This document shows positions 1 to 9,920 of a stretch of 38,026 bases of DNA, in pieces. Below the pieces are notes generated by a model. The model was not told the DNA's origin. It ran no database searches and was given only the letters and a program-made list of their open reading frames with translations. The DNA is from an uncultured Spartobacteria bacterium (lineage in GTDB: Bacteria; Verrucomicrobiota; Verrucomicrobiia; Chthoniobacterales; UBA6821): NCBI GenBank assembly GCA_903913785.1, contig CAIWMF010000021.1, positions 1 through 38,026 on the forward strand, given 5' to 3'. A program made the position numbers and the translations under genes. How positions within the stretch are numbered: the first letter of the stretch is position 1; each line of letters starts with the position of its first letter.

Positions 1-101
1 AAGCCTTCTAGTATCGGAAAGTTTGCCTTGCGACGTAGGAGTGTCTTGATTGCCCAGTCAAACTGAATGAGCTTTTTGACTTGTGGTTCTTCGGGTTGCA
101 T
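1..101 (-). CDS. PD-(D/E)XK nuclease family transposase / Rpn-like, N-terminal fragment cut by window edge
   Basis: Reverse complement reads MQPEEPQVKKLIQFDWAIKTLLRRKANFPILEG..., typical N-terminus of the family; near-identical inverted copy at 37868-37968 (3 differences seen by eye, all synonymous third positions). Confidence 0.72.
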   Translation of the reverse strand, partial: MQPEEPQVKKLIQFDWAIKTLLRRKANFPILEG

Positions 102-355
102 AGGACCAAGGACATTACTAGGCTGAGGCAAGGGATGTCAATGAGTAAGGATCACGAGCATCTAAAAAAAAGAGCCCAAAAAAAGATTGCCAAAAAAAAG
201 GTTGCCTTGAGGATCTCTTTTCAAATAGCTTGAACGTGTTCCTCTTCCTTCTTAGAGGAGCAAAACCGAGCACACTTAAACCAAGCAAAATTGCCTTTTG
301 ATAAGCCTGGGCGCTCGCCTTTATTTTTTAAAACCAATATAGAGTTAATAAGGTT

Positions 356-2746
356 ATGGACCGTGCATCAAAACTCCGATGGCCAACAAAACCGCAAGTT
401 ATTTCAGGTGAGCCGCAAGTTATTTCAGGTGAGAACAAAACAAGCGCGACTCTGTGCAATCAAACTGTTAGCCAAGTACCTAGCACACAAGGACAGTCAC
501 ATGCGGCAGCTCCTATTGATTCACAGAATGTGACTGGTTTGAAAGTTAATCCTGCACGTCACCATATTACTCAACAACATCAACAACACTCACAAGATTC
601 CTCCGTAGTTGAACAAAAGGGTGATTTAGTACCTGGTGATTTAGTACCTATTAACACACAAAATTCATCTTTAGTGAACCCTGCTTCATTACAACCTTCT
701 GTGACACAACAAGCACCAAGTTATCCTAACAGCAATGTAGAAGGTCCGAGTGGTGTTCCACAGAGTAATATTCCTCAGCAGACAAACATACTGAATCTAG
801 ATACATGGCTTGAGTTAACTGAAAAGTTGAGGGCTGTTGCAATGGCAAATGATGAAAAGAACAATACAATAGTGTATGACCTAGCCACAGACAACAATGT
901 TTTTATGAAATGTTTGATATATCCATTAGGAGCGTATTGCTACCATCAAAACGAGCAAACAAAAGAGGAAGTCTCTTCTCCTAGCAATTCAAGTGATTCG
1001 ACTGCGCTAACTTCCGGCAACACAGAATTAACTCATTCCAATGGTCATTCAGTTTTGAGCAAACAAGAAAAATTAGAGAAAGGCCTAAGTAACATTGAGG
1101 CACTATTTAACGCTGTTAAAAATCGTCGAATACATTTGGAAGATCCAATGAATCAAGAGGAATCTGCTACTAATACAACACAAACAAAAAGCGATGGGAT
1201 TTCAAGTTTATTCGGTACTGTATATTCTTGGTTTTTCCCTCAGTCAGAACCGCCGACAGAGTTAACACCCAAGACAGTATCTGATGTATCTCAAGAATTT
1301 AAAAAATTTTATACATCAAATAAAATGGACTTCGAGGTTCTAAGGTATGCTGTAGATACACAATTCAATACTACATTATTTGAGAAGTTATATAATGCAA
1401 TTAATGATGAATATGTTGGAGAGAATAAAAAACAGGGTGCTTCAACCAACACATTAAATAATCTGAATCAACAGAAAGAACAAGCTTCGCAGATGTTAGG
1501 ATATTATAAAAAATTAAAAAACGCTTCATTCGCATTAATTGATGAAAAATATAAAAATTTGAATGTTCAGGATAATGTCTCTTTAAGTCCATTAGATCAA
1601 AAGAATCAAGTATTGCTTTTAAGCATGGGAATGACTGCTCTGAAAGCAAAAAATACTCAATCTAAAACTGATGATATACGATCGATAATAAATAAAAATC
1701 CAGCTGAGAAGCGTTCAACACTCTGTGAACAATGGAATACCAACGTGAAGTTTACAAATGATGACTATGTTGTCTTGAATGACGAAAATGAAATATCAAA
1801 CAAGGATCAATACAAGAAACCTTCCCATCTGATAACACGGTTTTTCTATTCTTTATCGAGAAGATTAAGCCCCACTGATTACTCTGGTGAATATCGGGAG
1901 GCAATGGAAAAAGTGAGAAAGAGTGTATCTGATGATTTTGGATCTCAAGCAAGCCAGCGATTTAATATTGAATTTGGGAGTCGTTATCGTTCTGGAAGAC
2001 CATTAACTTTTGGAGCGCTTCGTAAATTTTTAACAAAAGAAAAAGCACTTGCTAATGGAAAAGAATACGTTTTACAAGCAAGTCCTGGTGAGAATATTTT
2101 ACAACAAGAATTTGAGAAAGCCTATCCTAATACTCGACAAGAAGGCTTTCTTTCTGAAGATAAAAAGGTATTGCTTGCACAGTTTCTCAAAGATCATCAG
2201 GATTTTATTGTTGTTAAGAAAGATGAAAATTCAAGTGGTGACACTAGTTCTTTAGGCAAAAAAGATTGGTGGTTGTGGCCTAGCCAACCTGATATAAAAA
2301 AGGCAAACCGTGAAACTTTGGAGTTATCCGAACCCAAATTCAAAGAATTATTTGAAAAAAATACAGCAGGCACTCTATTAGTACAGCCGGCAAGGACAGC
2401 AGAATTTCAAGAAAAAATTACACCTTTTTTACAACAAGAAAAATATTTAACTATTGCTGATATCACTCAAGTGCAAAGTTTTGTAGAAAATTTATCTGAG
2501 AAAAAATATGATGGTTTGCAAGGGACTTTCGAAGCTCTAGTAAGTATATTATCGGGGCCTTCCGAAGCAATGACGACAGCAACTAATATTGCACACGCTG
2601 CGGCAGGAGCTAGAGCCTTCGGTAACGGGAACACCGTGCTTCATGGAGTAGGAAATGCTGCATCAATAGGTACGCTATTAGCAGCTCTTCCAGAAGAGTA
2701 TGGAATTCGTCTGGCAGCAGCAACTATCTTCGCACTGAGGGGATAG
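356..2746 (+). CDS. Hypothetical protein, 796 aa, Asn/Ser/Gln-rich N-terminus, hydrophobic Ala/Gly-rich C-terminus
   Basis: Long uninterrupted ORF; AT-rich relative to neighbours; no family recognised; start codon uncertain. Confidence 0.75.
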   Translation: MDRASKLRWPTKPQVISGEPQVISGENKTSATLCNQTVSQVPSTQGQSHAAAPIDSQNVTGLKVNPARHHITQQHQQHSQDSSVVEQKGDLVPGDLVPINTQNSSLVNPASLQPSVTQQAPSYPNSNVEGPSGVPQSNIPQQTNILNLDTWLELTEKLRAVAMANDEKNNTIVYDLATDNNVFMKCLIYPLGAYCYHQNEQTKEEVSSPSNSSDSTALTSGNTELTHSNGHSVLSKQEKLEKGLSNIEALFNAVKNRRIHLEDPMNQEESATNTTQTKSDGISSLFGTVYSWFFPQSEPPTELTPKTVSDVSQEFKKFYTSNKMDFEVLRYAVDTQFNTTLFEKLYNAINDEYVGENKKQGASTNTLNNLNQQKEQASQMLGYYKKLKNASFALIDEKYKNLNVQDNVSLSPLDQKNQVLLLSMGMTALKAKNTQSKTDDIRSIINKNPAEKRSTLCEQWNTNVKFTNDDYVVLNDENEISNKDQYKKPSHLITRFFYSLSRRLSPTDYSGEYREAMEKVRKSVSDDFGSQASQRFNIEFGSRYRSGRPLTFGALRKFLTKEKALANGKEYVLQASPGENILQQEFEKAYPNTRQEGFLSEDKKVLLAQFLKDHQDFIVVKKDENSSGDTSSLGKKDWWLWPSQPDIKKANRETLELSEPKFKELFEKNTAGTLLVQPARTAEFQEKITPFLQQEKYLTIADITQVQSFVENLSEKKYDGLQGTFEALVSILSGPSEAMTTATNIAHAAAGARAFGNGNTVLHGVGNAASIGTLLAALPEEYGIRLAAATIFALRG
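392..433 (+). repeat. Perfect 21-bp tandem duplication inside the 796-aa ORF (PQVISGE x2)
   Basis: ccgcaagttatttcaggtgag repeated twice. Confidence 0.95.
620..649 (+). repeat. Perfect 15-bp tandem duplication inside the 796-aa ORF (GDLVP x2)
   Basis: ggtgatttagtacct repeated twice. Confidence 0.95.
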
Positions 2747-2891
2747 AAGAAAAAGTTGAGTGCTAGGAAAAATGCATTCGAGAAAAGTATACTATCTACT
2801 AGTTTCGTTCTTGGCGCAAATGAGGTGGATAATGCCTCATCTTTCGTAGTCTCTTGAGAGTATTTTACGTTTGATCTTTGTAAAATCTTTT

Positions 2892-3947
2892 ATGCCCAAT
2901 ACACCTCCTATTTCTCATAATAGGCTTCCTCTTCCTAATACTCCACCTGTTGCCGAGCGGTCTCTAGGTGAGACGATTTCTGATTTTTTATTTGATCATA
3001 AAATTGATGGGAAGGTTGTTGAGGTTGCCGAGATGCCTGAAGTGCTCTTGGGACGTGCTCAGTCTGCTGCAGGAGAGGTGGTCAAGCAGTTGAAGTCGTT
3101 TGTGAATTTTTCCACTGCTAGTGAGGGGCATAGACTCGGTGGAGGGGAAATGCCCGTAAGTCTGGAAGCATTACGGGCAAGAAGAATAGAAAAATTGACA
3201 GCACCCCACGTGGAGAATGCACTTGATACTTCTCTAGAGGAGACGAGTGGATTATCAGTTGCAGATGTCGCCAAGAGTATCGCAGGGATTGTGAATTATC
3301 GTGGGTTTGCCAAGAAATTAGCCTCAGATCTGCTCGTTGGTTATTTTCGAGGCGAAGATCCTCAACTAACAGTCATCAAAAGCATTGCTGGTTATGCCGG
3401 TGGTCTAGCTGTCGTCGGTCTACTAGGCGAAAAGAGTCAAGTAATTCATACACTCAAGGAATCCAAAAAAGACTTTCCTGGGTCTGCTCGCCGACTTGGG
3501 GGTGAGCATGAAGGGTCTTTATCACAAGAGGAATTGCAGGCTTGCATGCACCAGGCGGCTTTTGATCGTCTCCTCACTTCGTGTTGTCAGAGAGCTGCGC
3601 TACCTGCTAGCAAAGAACAATTAGAAGGATTCAAAGAACTGATCGGAGAAGATAGGTATCATGAGTTTATAGGAAAATTTCCTAACCCTACCCAAAATGA
3701 TCTGACACTTGAAATGAATCGTCCAACGTGGACACTTGCTCCAGAGACAACGCCTGGGAGTCAACAAAGAGACTTAGAAGAAAGTAAAGAAAATTTTCTT
3801 AAAGCGGCTCGCACAATCGCTCCTAGAATCGTTCCCATGATAGCCTCACTGACGGCCTCAGATCTGGCACAAGGGAAATGGGCAGATGCGGAGGAAACGG
3901 CAACAGAGGTTATTAAAAGTCTTCTTAGCACAAGTCGTGTAGGGTAG
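2892..3947 (+). CDS. Hypothetical protein (~351-358 aa)
   Basis: Long ORF 2871-3947; ATG at 2892 (MPNTPPISHNRLPLPN) preferred over upstream TTG. Confidence 0.7.
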   Translation: MPNTPPISHNRLPLPNTPPVAERSLGETISDFLFDHKIDGKVVEVAEMPEVLLGRAQSAAGEVVKQLKSFVNFSTASEGHRLGGGEMPVSLEALRARRIEKLTAPHVENALDTSLEETSGLSVADVAKSIAGIVNYRGFAKKLASDLLVGYFRGEDPQLTVIKSIAGYAGGLAVVGLLGEKSQVIHTLKESKKDFPGSARRLGGEHEGSLSQEELQACMHQAAFDRLLTSCCQRAALPASKEQLEGFKELIGEDRYHEFIGKFPNPTQNDLTLEMNRPTWTLAPETTPGSQQRDLEESKENFLKAARTIAPRIVPMIASLTASDLAQGKWADAEETATEVIKSLLSTSRVG

Positions 3948-4024
3948 CTCGAGAGGAAGTGATGGGCAAAGAACTTGGTTTCAGGTTTTGACCAACAGAC
4001 AAACTTTCTGATAGGTTCTTAACA

Positions 4025-5059
4025 ATGTTACCTCAAGACTCACGATTACAGGATGCAACCTTAGCAATACCGTACACACGCTCTCTTTTTTTTCTGCATG
4101 TTCTTGCCGTTGTGACGACGTTATTGACGTTTTTGCTCTTGTATAGTGGTGGTTTGGTGACGTCAAAAGGGGTGGGTATGTCCGTGCCTGATTGGCCGAC
4201 AACGTATGGATATAATATGTTTCTTTTTCCCATTTCACGTTGGGTGGGTGGGATTTTTTACGAGCATAGTCACCGCTTGTTAGCATCTGGGATTGGTTTG
4301 CTCACCGTACTCTTAACAGTGGCCACCTTTGCCCTTGAGAAGCGTCGTTTGCTTCGCATGCTGGTTGTCATAGCGCTTTTTGCGGTGATGTTGCAAGGTT
4401 TGCTTGGAGGTCTGCGTGTGACGCTCTGTCAAGATCAGATTGGTATTTTTCATGGTATTTTATCGCAATCATTTTTTTCGCTCTTGCTTGTTTTTTCTGT
4501 TGTGACGAGTCGGCAGTTTTCGGAGGGTCGATGGTTTCATGATCCCTTGGCGTGTTCTCTTCGTAGGCCTGCTTGTGTGGCGCTTGTGTTAGTCTATTTT
4601 CAACTCATCATTGCTGCGACAATGCGTCATAGTCATCTTGGTCTTTCTATTCCTGATTTTCCAACAGCCTACGGTCACTTGCTGCCTCCTTTTTCAGAGC
4701 AAGCGCTCGTGCTCATTAATAAGAACCGCCTTTTCCAGGGGATGATGCCAACAACTATTTTTCAAATCTCTCTTCAAATGATTCATCGCACAGGAGCTCT
4801 CTTACTAAGCGGAGTGCTGGTGCTCTTAATCATGCGTAGTTATAGTAACTTTCCAAAGAAGCATTGGGCACGCCGTTGGTCAGCGGCTTGGGGATGCATG
4901 CTCTTATGCCAGGTGATGCTGGGAGCATGGACGATTTGGTCCAATAAGGCAGCTGATATTGCCACGATGCATATGGCTCTTGGGGCCTTGATGCTTGGGG
5001 CAGCTTATCTCTTTGTCTTCCGGATTTACTCGGCGACGTCTCTCCTAAATGACAATTAA
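4025..5059 (+). CDS. ctaA: Heme A synthase, COX15/CtaA family
   Basis: VTSKGVGMSVPDWPTTYGYNMF, FYEHSHRLLAS, SIPDFPTAYGHLLPP, QMIHRTGALLL motifs; followed by ctaB. Confidence 0.9.
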   Translation: MLPQDSRLQDATLAIPYTRSLFFLHVLAVVTTLLTFLLLYSGGLVTSKGVGMSVPDWPTTYGYNMFLFPISRWVGGIFYEHSHRLLASGIGLLTVLLTVATFALEKRRLLRMLVVIALFAVMLQGLLGGLRVTLCQDQIGIFHGILSQSFFSLLLVFSVVTSRQFSEGRWFHDPLACSLRRPACVALVLVYFQLIIAATMRHSHLGLSIPDFPTAYGHLLPPFSEQALVLINKNRLFQGMMPTTIFQISLQMIHRTGALLLSGVLVLLIMRSYSNFPKKHWARRWSAAWGCMLLCQVMLGAWTIWSNKAADIATMHMALGALMLGAAYLFVFRIYSATSLLNDN

Positions 5060-5071
5060 CGCTGCACACTC

Positions 5072-5983
5072 GTGACTCTACCATCTCACTCCACAAGTAT
5101 CACTCCTGGGCAACTCATTAAAAATCGTGCTCATGATTTTATGGAGCTTGTTAAACTTCGCTTGTCGCTTCTGGTCCTTGTTACGACACTTGTCGGTTTT
5201 CTCTTAGGTTGGGTGGGACCTATGGATTATTTTTTGCTCGTGATCACTCTGATGGGCACAGCCTTCAGTGCCTTTGGAGCCTCATCGCTCAATCAATGGT
5301 GGGAACATGAATTTGATGCTCTCATGAAGCGCACACAAGATCGTCCTATTCCTGGAAGAAGATTGCATCCCAGGGATGCTTTCTGTTTTGGCGTCTTATC
5401 GATTCTACTGGGCAGTGGGCTTCTCTTCTTTTTTGTGAATACTATTTCTGCAGTATTAGGAATCATGACGGTGGTGATTTATATTCTTTGCTATACTCCG
5501 ATGAAACGCTATAGCACGTTCAATACCTTATTAGGAGCCATTCCAGGGGCGATTCCTCCACTGCTTGGCTGGAGCGCTGCAACCGGAGAGATCGGGTTAG
5601 ATGGGGTCGTTCTCTTTCTGATACTTTGGTTTTGGCAAATGCCGCACTTTTTAGCTATCGCATGGTTGTATCGTGAGGACTATGCGGCTGCAGGATTTCG
5701 GATGCTCAGTGTGGATGATCCCAGTGGTCTTGTGACATCACGTCAGGCGTTGCTCTATGCCTTGGGCTTGCTTGCAGTATCTCTAGTGCCCGGGCTTATT
5801 GGCATGGCATCCTTGCTTTATTTTATCCTGGCTTTTTTATTTGGTTTGCTCTTTGTGCTCACTGCACTTTTCTTTGTGATGAAGCGAACGAGAAAAAATG
5901 CACGTTATTTATTCTTCGCCTCCATTATCTATCTTCCCCTCATCTTGCTCATTCTCTTGTTGTGTCAGAGTGCACGCATCTAA
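5072..5983 (+). CDS. ctaB: Protoheme IX farnesyltransferase (heme O synthase)
   Basis: FMELVKLRLSLLVLVTTLVGF, NQWWEHEFDALMKRTQDRPIPGRRLHP, WFWQMPHFLAIAWLYREDYAAAGFRML; GTG start; stop codon TAA lies in a palindromic-arm-like sequence. Confidence 0.95.
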   Translation: MTLPSHSTSITPGQLIKNRAHDFMELVKLRLSLLVLVTTLVGFLLGWVGPMDYFLLVITLMGTAFSAFGASSLNQWWEHEFDALMKRTQDRPIPGRRLHPRDAFCFGVLSILLGSGLLFFFVNTISAVLGIMTVVIYILCYTPMKRYSTFNTLLGAIPGAIPPLLGWSAATGEIGLDGVVLFLILWFWQMPHFLAIAWLYREDYAAAGFRMLSVDDPSGLVTSRQALLYALGLLAVSLVPGLIGMASLLYFILAFLFGLLFVLTALFFVMKRTRKNARYLFFASIIYLPLILLILLLCQSARI

Positions 5984-6003
5984 CCCGAATATTTAACACT
6001 GAT
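5980..6003. repeat. Solo element arm overlapping the ctaB stop codon
   Basis: ctaacccgaatatttaacactgat versus ttaacccgaatatttcacaccgat in the 1704-aa gene copy (reverse strand). Confidence 0.6.
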
Positions 6004-6004
6004 T

Positions 6005-6118
6005 ATGTCAAAAAAAACACGCTATTTGATGGGTATGAGTATTCTTTTATTTGCTCTTGGATTAACAGCGACCGTTCTCTATCTCATGATGCTACGTGGT
6101 CCAGCGCTTGCTCAATAG
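6005..6118 (+). CDS. Small single-pass membrane protein, 37 aa (MSKKTRYLMGMSILLFALGLTATVLYLMMLRGPALAQ)
   Basis: Short ORF below the ORF-track cutoff, directly downstream of ctaB, positive-inside N-terminus and one hydrophobic helix. Confidence 0.45.
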   Translation: MSKKTRYLMGMSILLFALGLTATVLYLMMLRGPALAQ

Positions 6119-6160
6119 CGCATCTCAAGAAAGTAAAATGGGGTAACGTGTACCTAAAAA

Positions 6161-6237
6161 GCCCCCCCATAACAAATAACCCCGAATGTACGAGACAAAC
6201 GGGGTCATTGTGATTTTTGTTATGAAGCCATAGGGGG
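6161..6237. other. Strong multi-segment stem-loop between convergent genes (terminator or structured RNA)
   Basis: cccccc-cataacaaa-...-accccg-loop-cggggt-...-tttgttatg-...-gggggg. Confidence 0.6.
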
Positions 6238-6421
6238 GAGCCTAACTTCACCTTTTCTGGGGAGTCTTAGAAAATATTTTCAGAGTCTACTAGCAAAATA
6301 AATAGGTCATGAAGGTACTGGCTCTAGCCGAGTGCTTCAGGCGTACTCGATCGCTGTGCACCGTTGAATTCTTGTTTTCCATGATCCTTCATGAGCCTTA
6401 AGCGACTTTGAAAACAAGTTC

Positions 6422-6829
6422 TTATTTCTCTGAGGGTATAGATTCTATTTCTATTTTTGCTTCAGCAATAGGAGCGGAATCAACCCACTCAAGGTAGGCC
6501 ATCGGAGCGCTATCACTTTGACGGGGTCCTAATTTTGTGATTCTTGTATAGCCTCCCTCGCGAGTAGCTGCTGCAGGAGCTATTTTGTCAAAAAGAATTT
6601 TGACAATATCTTTGTGCTTAAGGTAGGAAATAGCTGTTCTACGTGCGTGAAGATCGCCGCGTTTACCCAGGGTTACCATGCGCTCTGCGAGTGGCCGTGT
6701 GGCCTTTGCTTTGGCAAGTGTTGTTTTGATGCGATGATGTTCAATCAAGCTACACACTTGATTGGCTAGGAGAGAATCGCGATGGGCCGTAGAGCGGCCA
6801 AGTTTAATAGTTTTTCTGCGGTGACGCAT
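6422..6829 (-). CDS. rplQ: 50S ribosomal protein L17
   Basis: MRHRRKTIKLGRSTAHRDSLLANQVCSLIEHHRIKTTLAKAKATRPLAERMVTLGKRG. Confidence 0.98.
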   Translation of the reverse strand: MRHRRKTIKLGRSTAHRDSLLANQVCSLIEHHRIKTTLAKAKATRPLAERMVTLGKRGDLHARRTAISYLKHKDIVKILFDKIAPAAATREGGYTRITKLGPRQSDSAPMAYLEWVDSAPIAEAKIEIESIPSEK

Positions 6830-6850
6830 AGGTCTAAATGTTGTTGAAGA

Positions 6851-7867
6851 TTACTCTAAAATAGTGGTCACAATCGAGGTCTGTTCGATGAGACCTGCTT
6901 CGAACTTCATGCCAAGTCCTAGACCAAGTTGTACTAATTTGTCTTTGATCTCATTGAGTGATTTTTTACCGAAGTTGCGATATTTTAACATATCTGGCTC
7001 TGATTTGGTGGCTAGCTGGCCAACGGTAGTGATGTTCGCATTGTTCAGGCAATTAGCGGCACGTACGGAGAGTTCAATTTCATTGACGCTCATGGCGAGA
7101 AGTTTCTTGAGGCGGCTGTTTTCCTGGCTGACTTCTGTTGGGGTTTCATCAAATTCCACTTGTGTGTCGTCAAAGTTGACAAAGACATCGAGATGATGGC
7201 GTAAGATGGCAGAAGACTGGAGGATCGCTTCCTCTGGGGTGAGGCGACCATCGGTCCAGACTTCCAGGATGAGCTTATCGTAGTCGGTGCGTTGTCCTAC
7301 ACGCGTATTTTCAACAGCATATTTGACCCGTGTTACTGGAGAGAAAATAGAATCAATGGCGATAACACCAACAGCCATGTCAGGATATTTATTTTCATCA
7401 CCAGTGGCAAAACCACGACCGACTTTGATTTCAAGTTCGGCTTCGAATTTCATCTTTTTGTCCAGCGTGCAGATGTGTTGATCTGGGTTGAGTACCTCGC
7501 ACTGAGCAGTGGAGGTGATGTCACCTGCGGTGACAGCTCCCTCTTTATTAACTGAAAGCGTGAGCATGCGCACTTCATGATCATGCGCTTTGAATTTCAC
7601 TTTTTTTAAGTTCAGGATAATTTCTACGACATCTTCAACAATGCCAGGCAAGCTTGTGAATTCATGAGCAGCACCTTCAATGCGGACCGAAGTGATCGCA
7701 GCCCCCTCTAAGGAAGAGAGCAAGGTGCGGCGTAATGAGTTTCCAATGGTGTGGCCATATCCTGCCTCAAAGGGTTCTGCAATGAATTTTGCATAGGTGT
7801 CGGTGGCAGAAGACTCTTCTTTTACGAGAGCTTGTGGCATTTCAAAACGACCAAGACGAATAGGCAT
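6851..7867 (-). CDS. rpoA: DNA-directed RNA polymerase subunit alpha
   Basis: AKFIAEPFEAGYGHTIGNSLRRTLLSSLEGAAITSVRIEG; C-terminal domain ELSVRAANCLNNANITTVGQL; ATG at 7867 preferred to ORF start 7930. Confidence 0.97.
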   Translation of the reverse strand: MPIRLGRFEMPQALVKEESSATDTYAKFIAEPFEAGYGHTIGNSLRRTLLSSLEGAAITSVRIEGAAHEFTSLPGIVEDVVEIILNLKKVKFKAHDHEVRMLTLSVNKEGAVTAGDITSTAQCEVLNPDQHICTLDKKMKFEAELEIKVGRGFATGDENKYPDMAVGVIAIDSIFSPVTRVKYAVENTRVGQRTDYDKLILEVWTDGRLTPEEAILQSSAILRHHLDVFVNFDDTQVEFDETPTEVSQENSRLKKLLAMSVNEIELSVRAANCLNNANITTVGQLATKSEPDMLKYRNFGKKSLNEIKDKLVQLGLGLGMKFEAGLIEQTSIVTTILE

Positions 7868-8090
7868 AGGATAGTGATAGTTGTTTGCCGGGTTTCCCTT
7901 AGCGCATTGCGTAATGACGGTTAAGATCATGACTTAAGGACCAACGGCAACTTTTTCTTAATATAAGTTTGCGCAAGCGCGTTAGACTACATGGTTTTTT
8001 GGGAGGTGCAAGAAATTTTTTAGAGGTATTGGGTCCTTTGTAGGAATCATGAATTCTTCCAACAAAGGTATAAGAATAGGTCGATCGAGA

Positions 8091-9041
8091 TTATGGGGCT
8101 TTTTCGTTAGGTGTATTATAGGCCTGCGCTCTTTGCTCGATCAGCGCTGCTATTTCTTGATTGGTCGATAGGTTTGTAGCCTCAATTAAAGGGCTTTTAT
8201 CATCCGGTCTTGCCGCCTCTGCTTCACCTACCGCCTCTGCTTCAACAACGCTGAGGCCATGGGGATTTTTATCGGATTTTGCTTGTTGTGCACTGATCTT
8301 TGAATCAGCTGGAGTCCCATAGGCTACGGGAATTGCATGAGGTATCGCAATGGGACCTCTAGCATCAGGTGGGGGATGAATACCAGCTAAAGCGGCTTCT
8401 GCAGCAGAAACGGGATATGCTCCCTTAGGAGTTGCTAAGGACTGGAGGCGCTGGGCATCGCTAAAAGCACGAGAAGCAGTTGTGAGTGTATTATAGTCGT
8501 TGGAGGCTTGATGGAGTGCAGTTCCAAAATCATCCCATGTGTTGAAGCGGCTGTTCACGTCACTGTTTAAAATATTCCAGGCATGACTGAAGGATTGCAC
8601 CGCTTTGATGAAAGCTGTTTTGTATGGCTCATATTCTGGAAGTGTGCGATTGATATGAGGGCTATCAAGTGCACGTGCACTCTCCATGAGTGAGTTATTC
8701 AAGGTGGAGAGTGCATTACGTTGTTCTGCGAGATCATCGGGAAGTAATACCGAAGTGCTATGAATAGATGCACTGGAAAGAGATCCTATCGCTGCATCGA
8801 ATGTGCGCACCGGATTGGCTATTAATTCCATGAAGTAATCTAGGTTCGATGTCCTTTCCTGATGAGGAATAGGAGGGGGAAGATAACTAGCAAGAGATTC
8901 ATGGGGGCTAACAGGTTGAATGGGTACTCCTGCCAAGTTTCCTTGCACCGGTTCTTGCGTATTCGTCGGTTCACTCAGAGTAGGTGTTAGATCGAAGAAT
9001 ATTGGATGGCTATCTCTGAGAGAAAGAGTAGGTGTGGTCAT
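8091..9041 (-). CDS. Hypothetical protein, Pro/Ala-rich (~316 aa)
   Basis: Long ORF; start MTTPTLSLRDSHP at 9041 preferred; no family recognised. Confidence 0.65.
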   Translation of the reverse strand: MTTPTLSLRDSHPIFFDLTPTLSEPTNTQEPVQGNLAGVPIQPVSPHESLASYLPPPIPHQERTSNLDYFMELIANPVRTFDAAIGSLSSASIHSTSVLLPDDLAEQRNALSTLNNSLMESARALDSPHINRTLPEYEPYKTAFIKAVQSFSHAWNILNSDVNSRFNTWDDFGTALHQASNDYNTLTTASRAFSDAQRLQSLATPKGAYPVSAAEAALAGIHPPPDARGPIAIPHAIPVAYGTPADSKISAQQAKSDKNPHGLSVVEAEAVGEAEAARPDDKSPLIEATNLSTNQEIAALIEQRAQAYNTPNEKAP

Positions 9042-9109
9042 GATTTTAAAAAATGATTTTCCGCAAATCATTCATTGAATTTTTTAACAAGACAACTATT
9101 TCTTATGGA

Positions 9110-9856
9110 ATGCAAAAAATTGTTTTCATTCGTCACGGGGAGAGTCTTTGGAATGTGGAGAATCGTTTTACGGGTTGGACTGATGTCGATCTCTCGGAAA
9201 AAGGTGTTGCCGAGGCTAAGGCGGCAGGGGCGCTTCTACGCAGGGAAGGATTTACTTTTGATCTGGCTTTTGTTTCGGTGCTCAAACGAGCACTTAAGAC
9301 AACGTGGATGATTTTAGAGGAGCTTGATGAGCTCTGGATTCCCATTGAACGTTCTTGGAGATTAAATGAGCGTCATTATGGTGCTCTCCAAGGACTCAAT
9401 AAAGCTGAGACCGCCCAACAATACGGTGATGCGCAAGTGCTAATATGGCGTCGGAGTTACGATGTCGCTCCATTGCCACTAGAGGCAAGTGATCAGCGCT
9501 CCCCACTGGATGACCCTCGTTATGCGATGCTTTCCAAAAAAGAACTCCCTTTAACCGAGTCCTTAAAGGATACGGTCGATCGTGTTGTTCCTTATTGGGA
9601 AGAGGCGATTGTGCCCGCCTTGCGTGAGGGTAAAAAAATTATTGTGGTCGCTCATGGTAATACGATTCGTGCGTTGATCAAACATCTCGATCACCTCTCT
9701 GCCGAGGAAATCATCCCGATTAATATCCCAACGGCTGTCCCGCTTGTCTACGAGCTTGATTCTGCACTCCTCCCTCTGCGTCACTATTATTTAGGTGATC
9801 AAGAAAAAATCTCAGCAGCCATGGATGCTGTCGCTGCGCAAGGCTTGCAACGATAA
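9110..9856 (+). CDS. gpmA: 2,3-bisphosphoglycerate-dependent phosphoglycerate mutase
   Basis: [67 protein letters not shown]. Confidence 0.97.
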   Translation: MQKIVFIRHGESLWNVENRFTGWTDVDLSEKGVAEAKAAGALLRREGFTFDLAFVSVLKRALKTTWMILEELDELWIPIERSWRLNERHYGALQGLNKAETAQQYGDAQVLIWRRSYDVAPLPLEASDQRSPLDDPRYAMLSKKELPLTESLKDTVDRVVPYWEEAIVPALREGKKIIVVAHGNTIRALIKHLDHLSAEEIIPINIPTAVPLVYELDSALLPLRHYYLGDQEKISAAMDAVAAQGLQR

Positions 9857-9920
9857 AGTGGCTGTTGGCGTGAAGACAGAGCTTTTGCTCTCAAGGAGTT
9901 TTTTTCTTTCAAAAACTTAT

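Noticed and set aside
5962-6213. 83-aa ORF overlapping the ctaB end
   Set aside because: Overlaps the ctaB 3' end in another frame, with no hydrophobic or family signature; the 37-aa frame is more convincing.
6366-6422. cttgttttc/gaaaacaag inverted repeat downstream of rplQ as a mobile element
   Set aside because: Only ~9 bp of pairing with a ~30-nt spacer; more simply part of a transcript-end structure.
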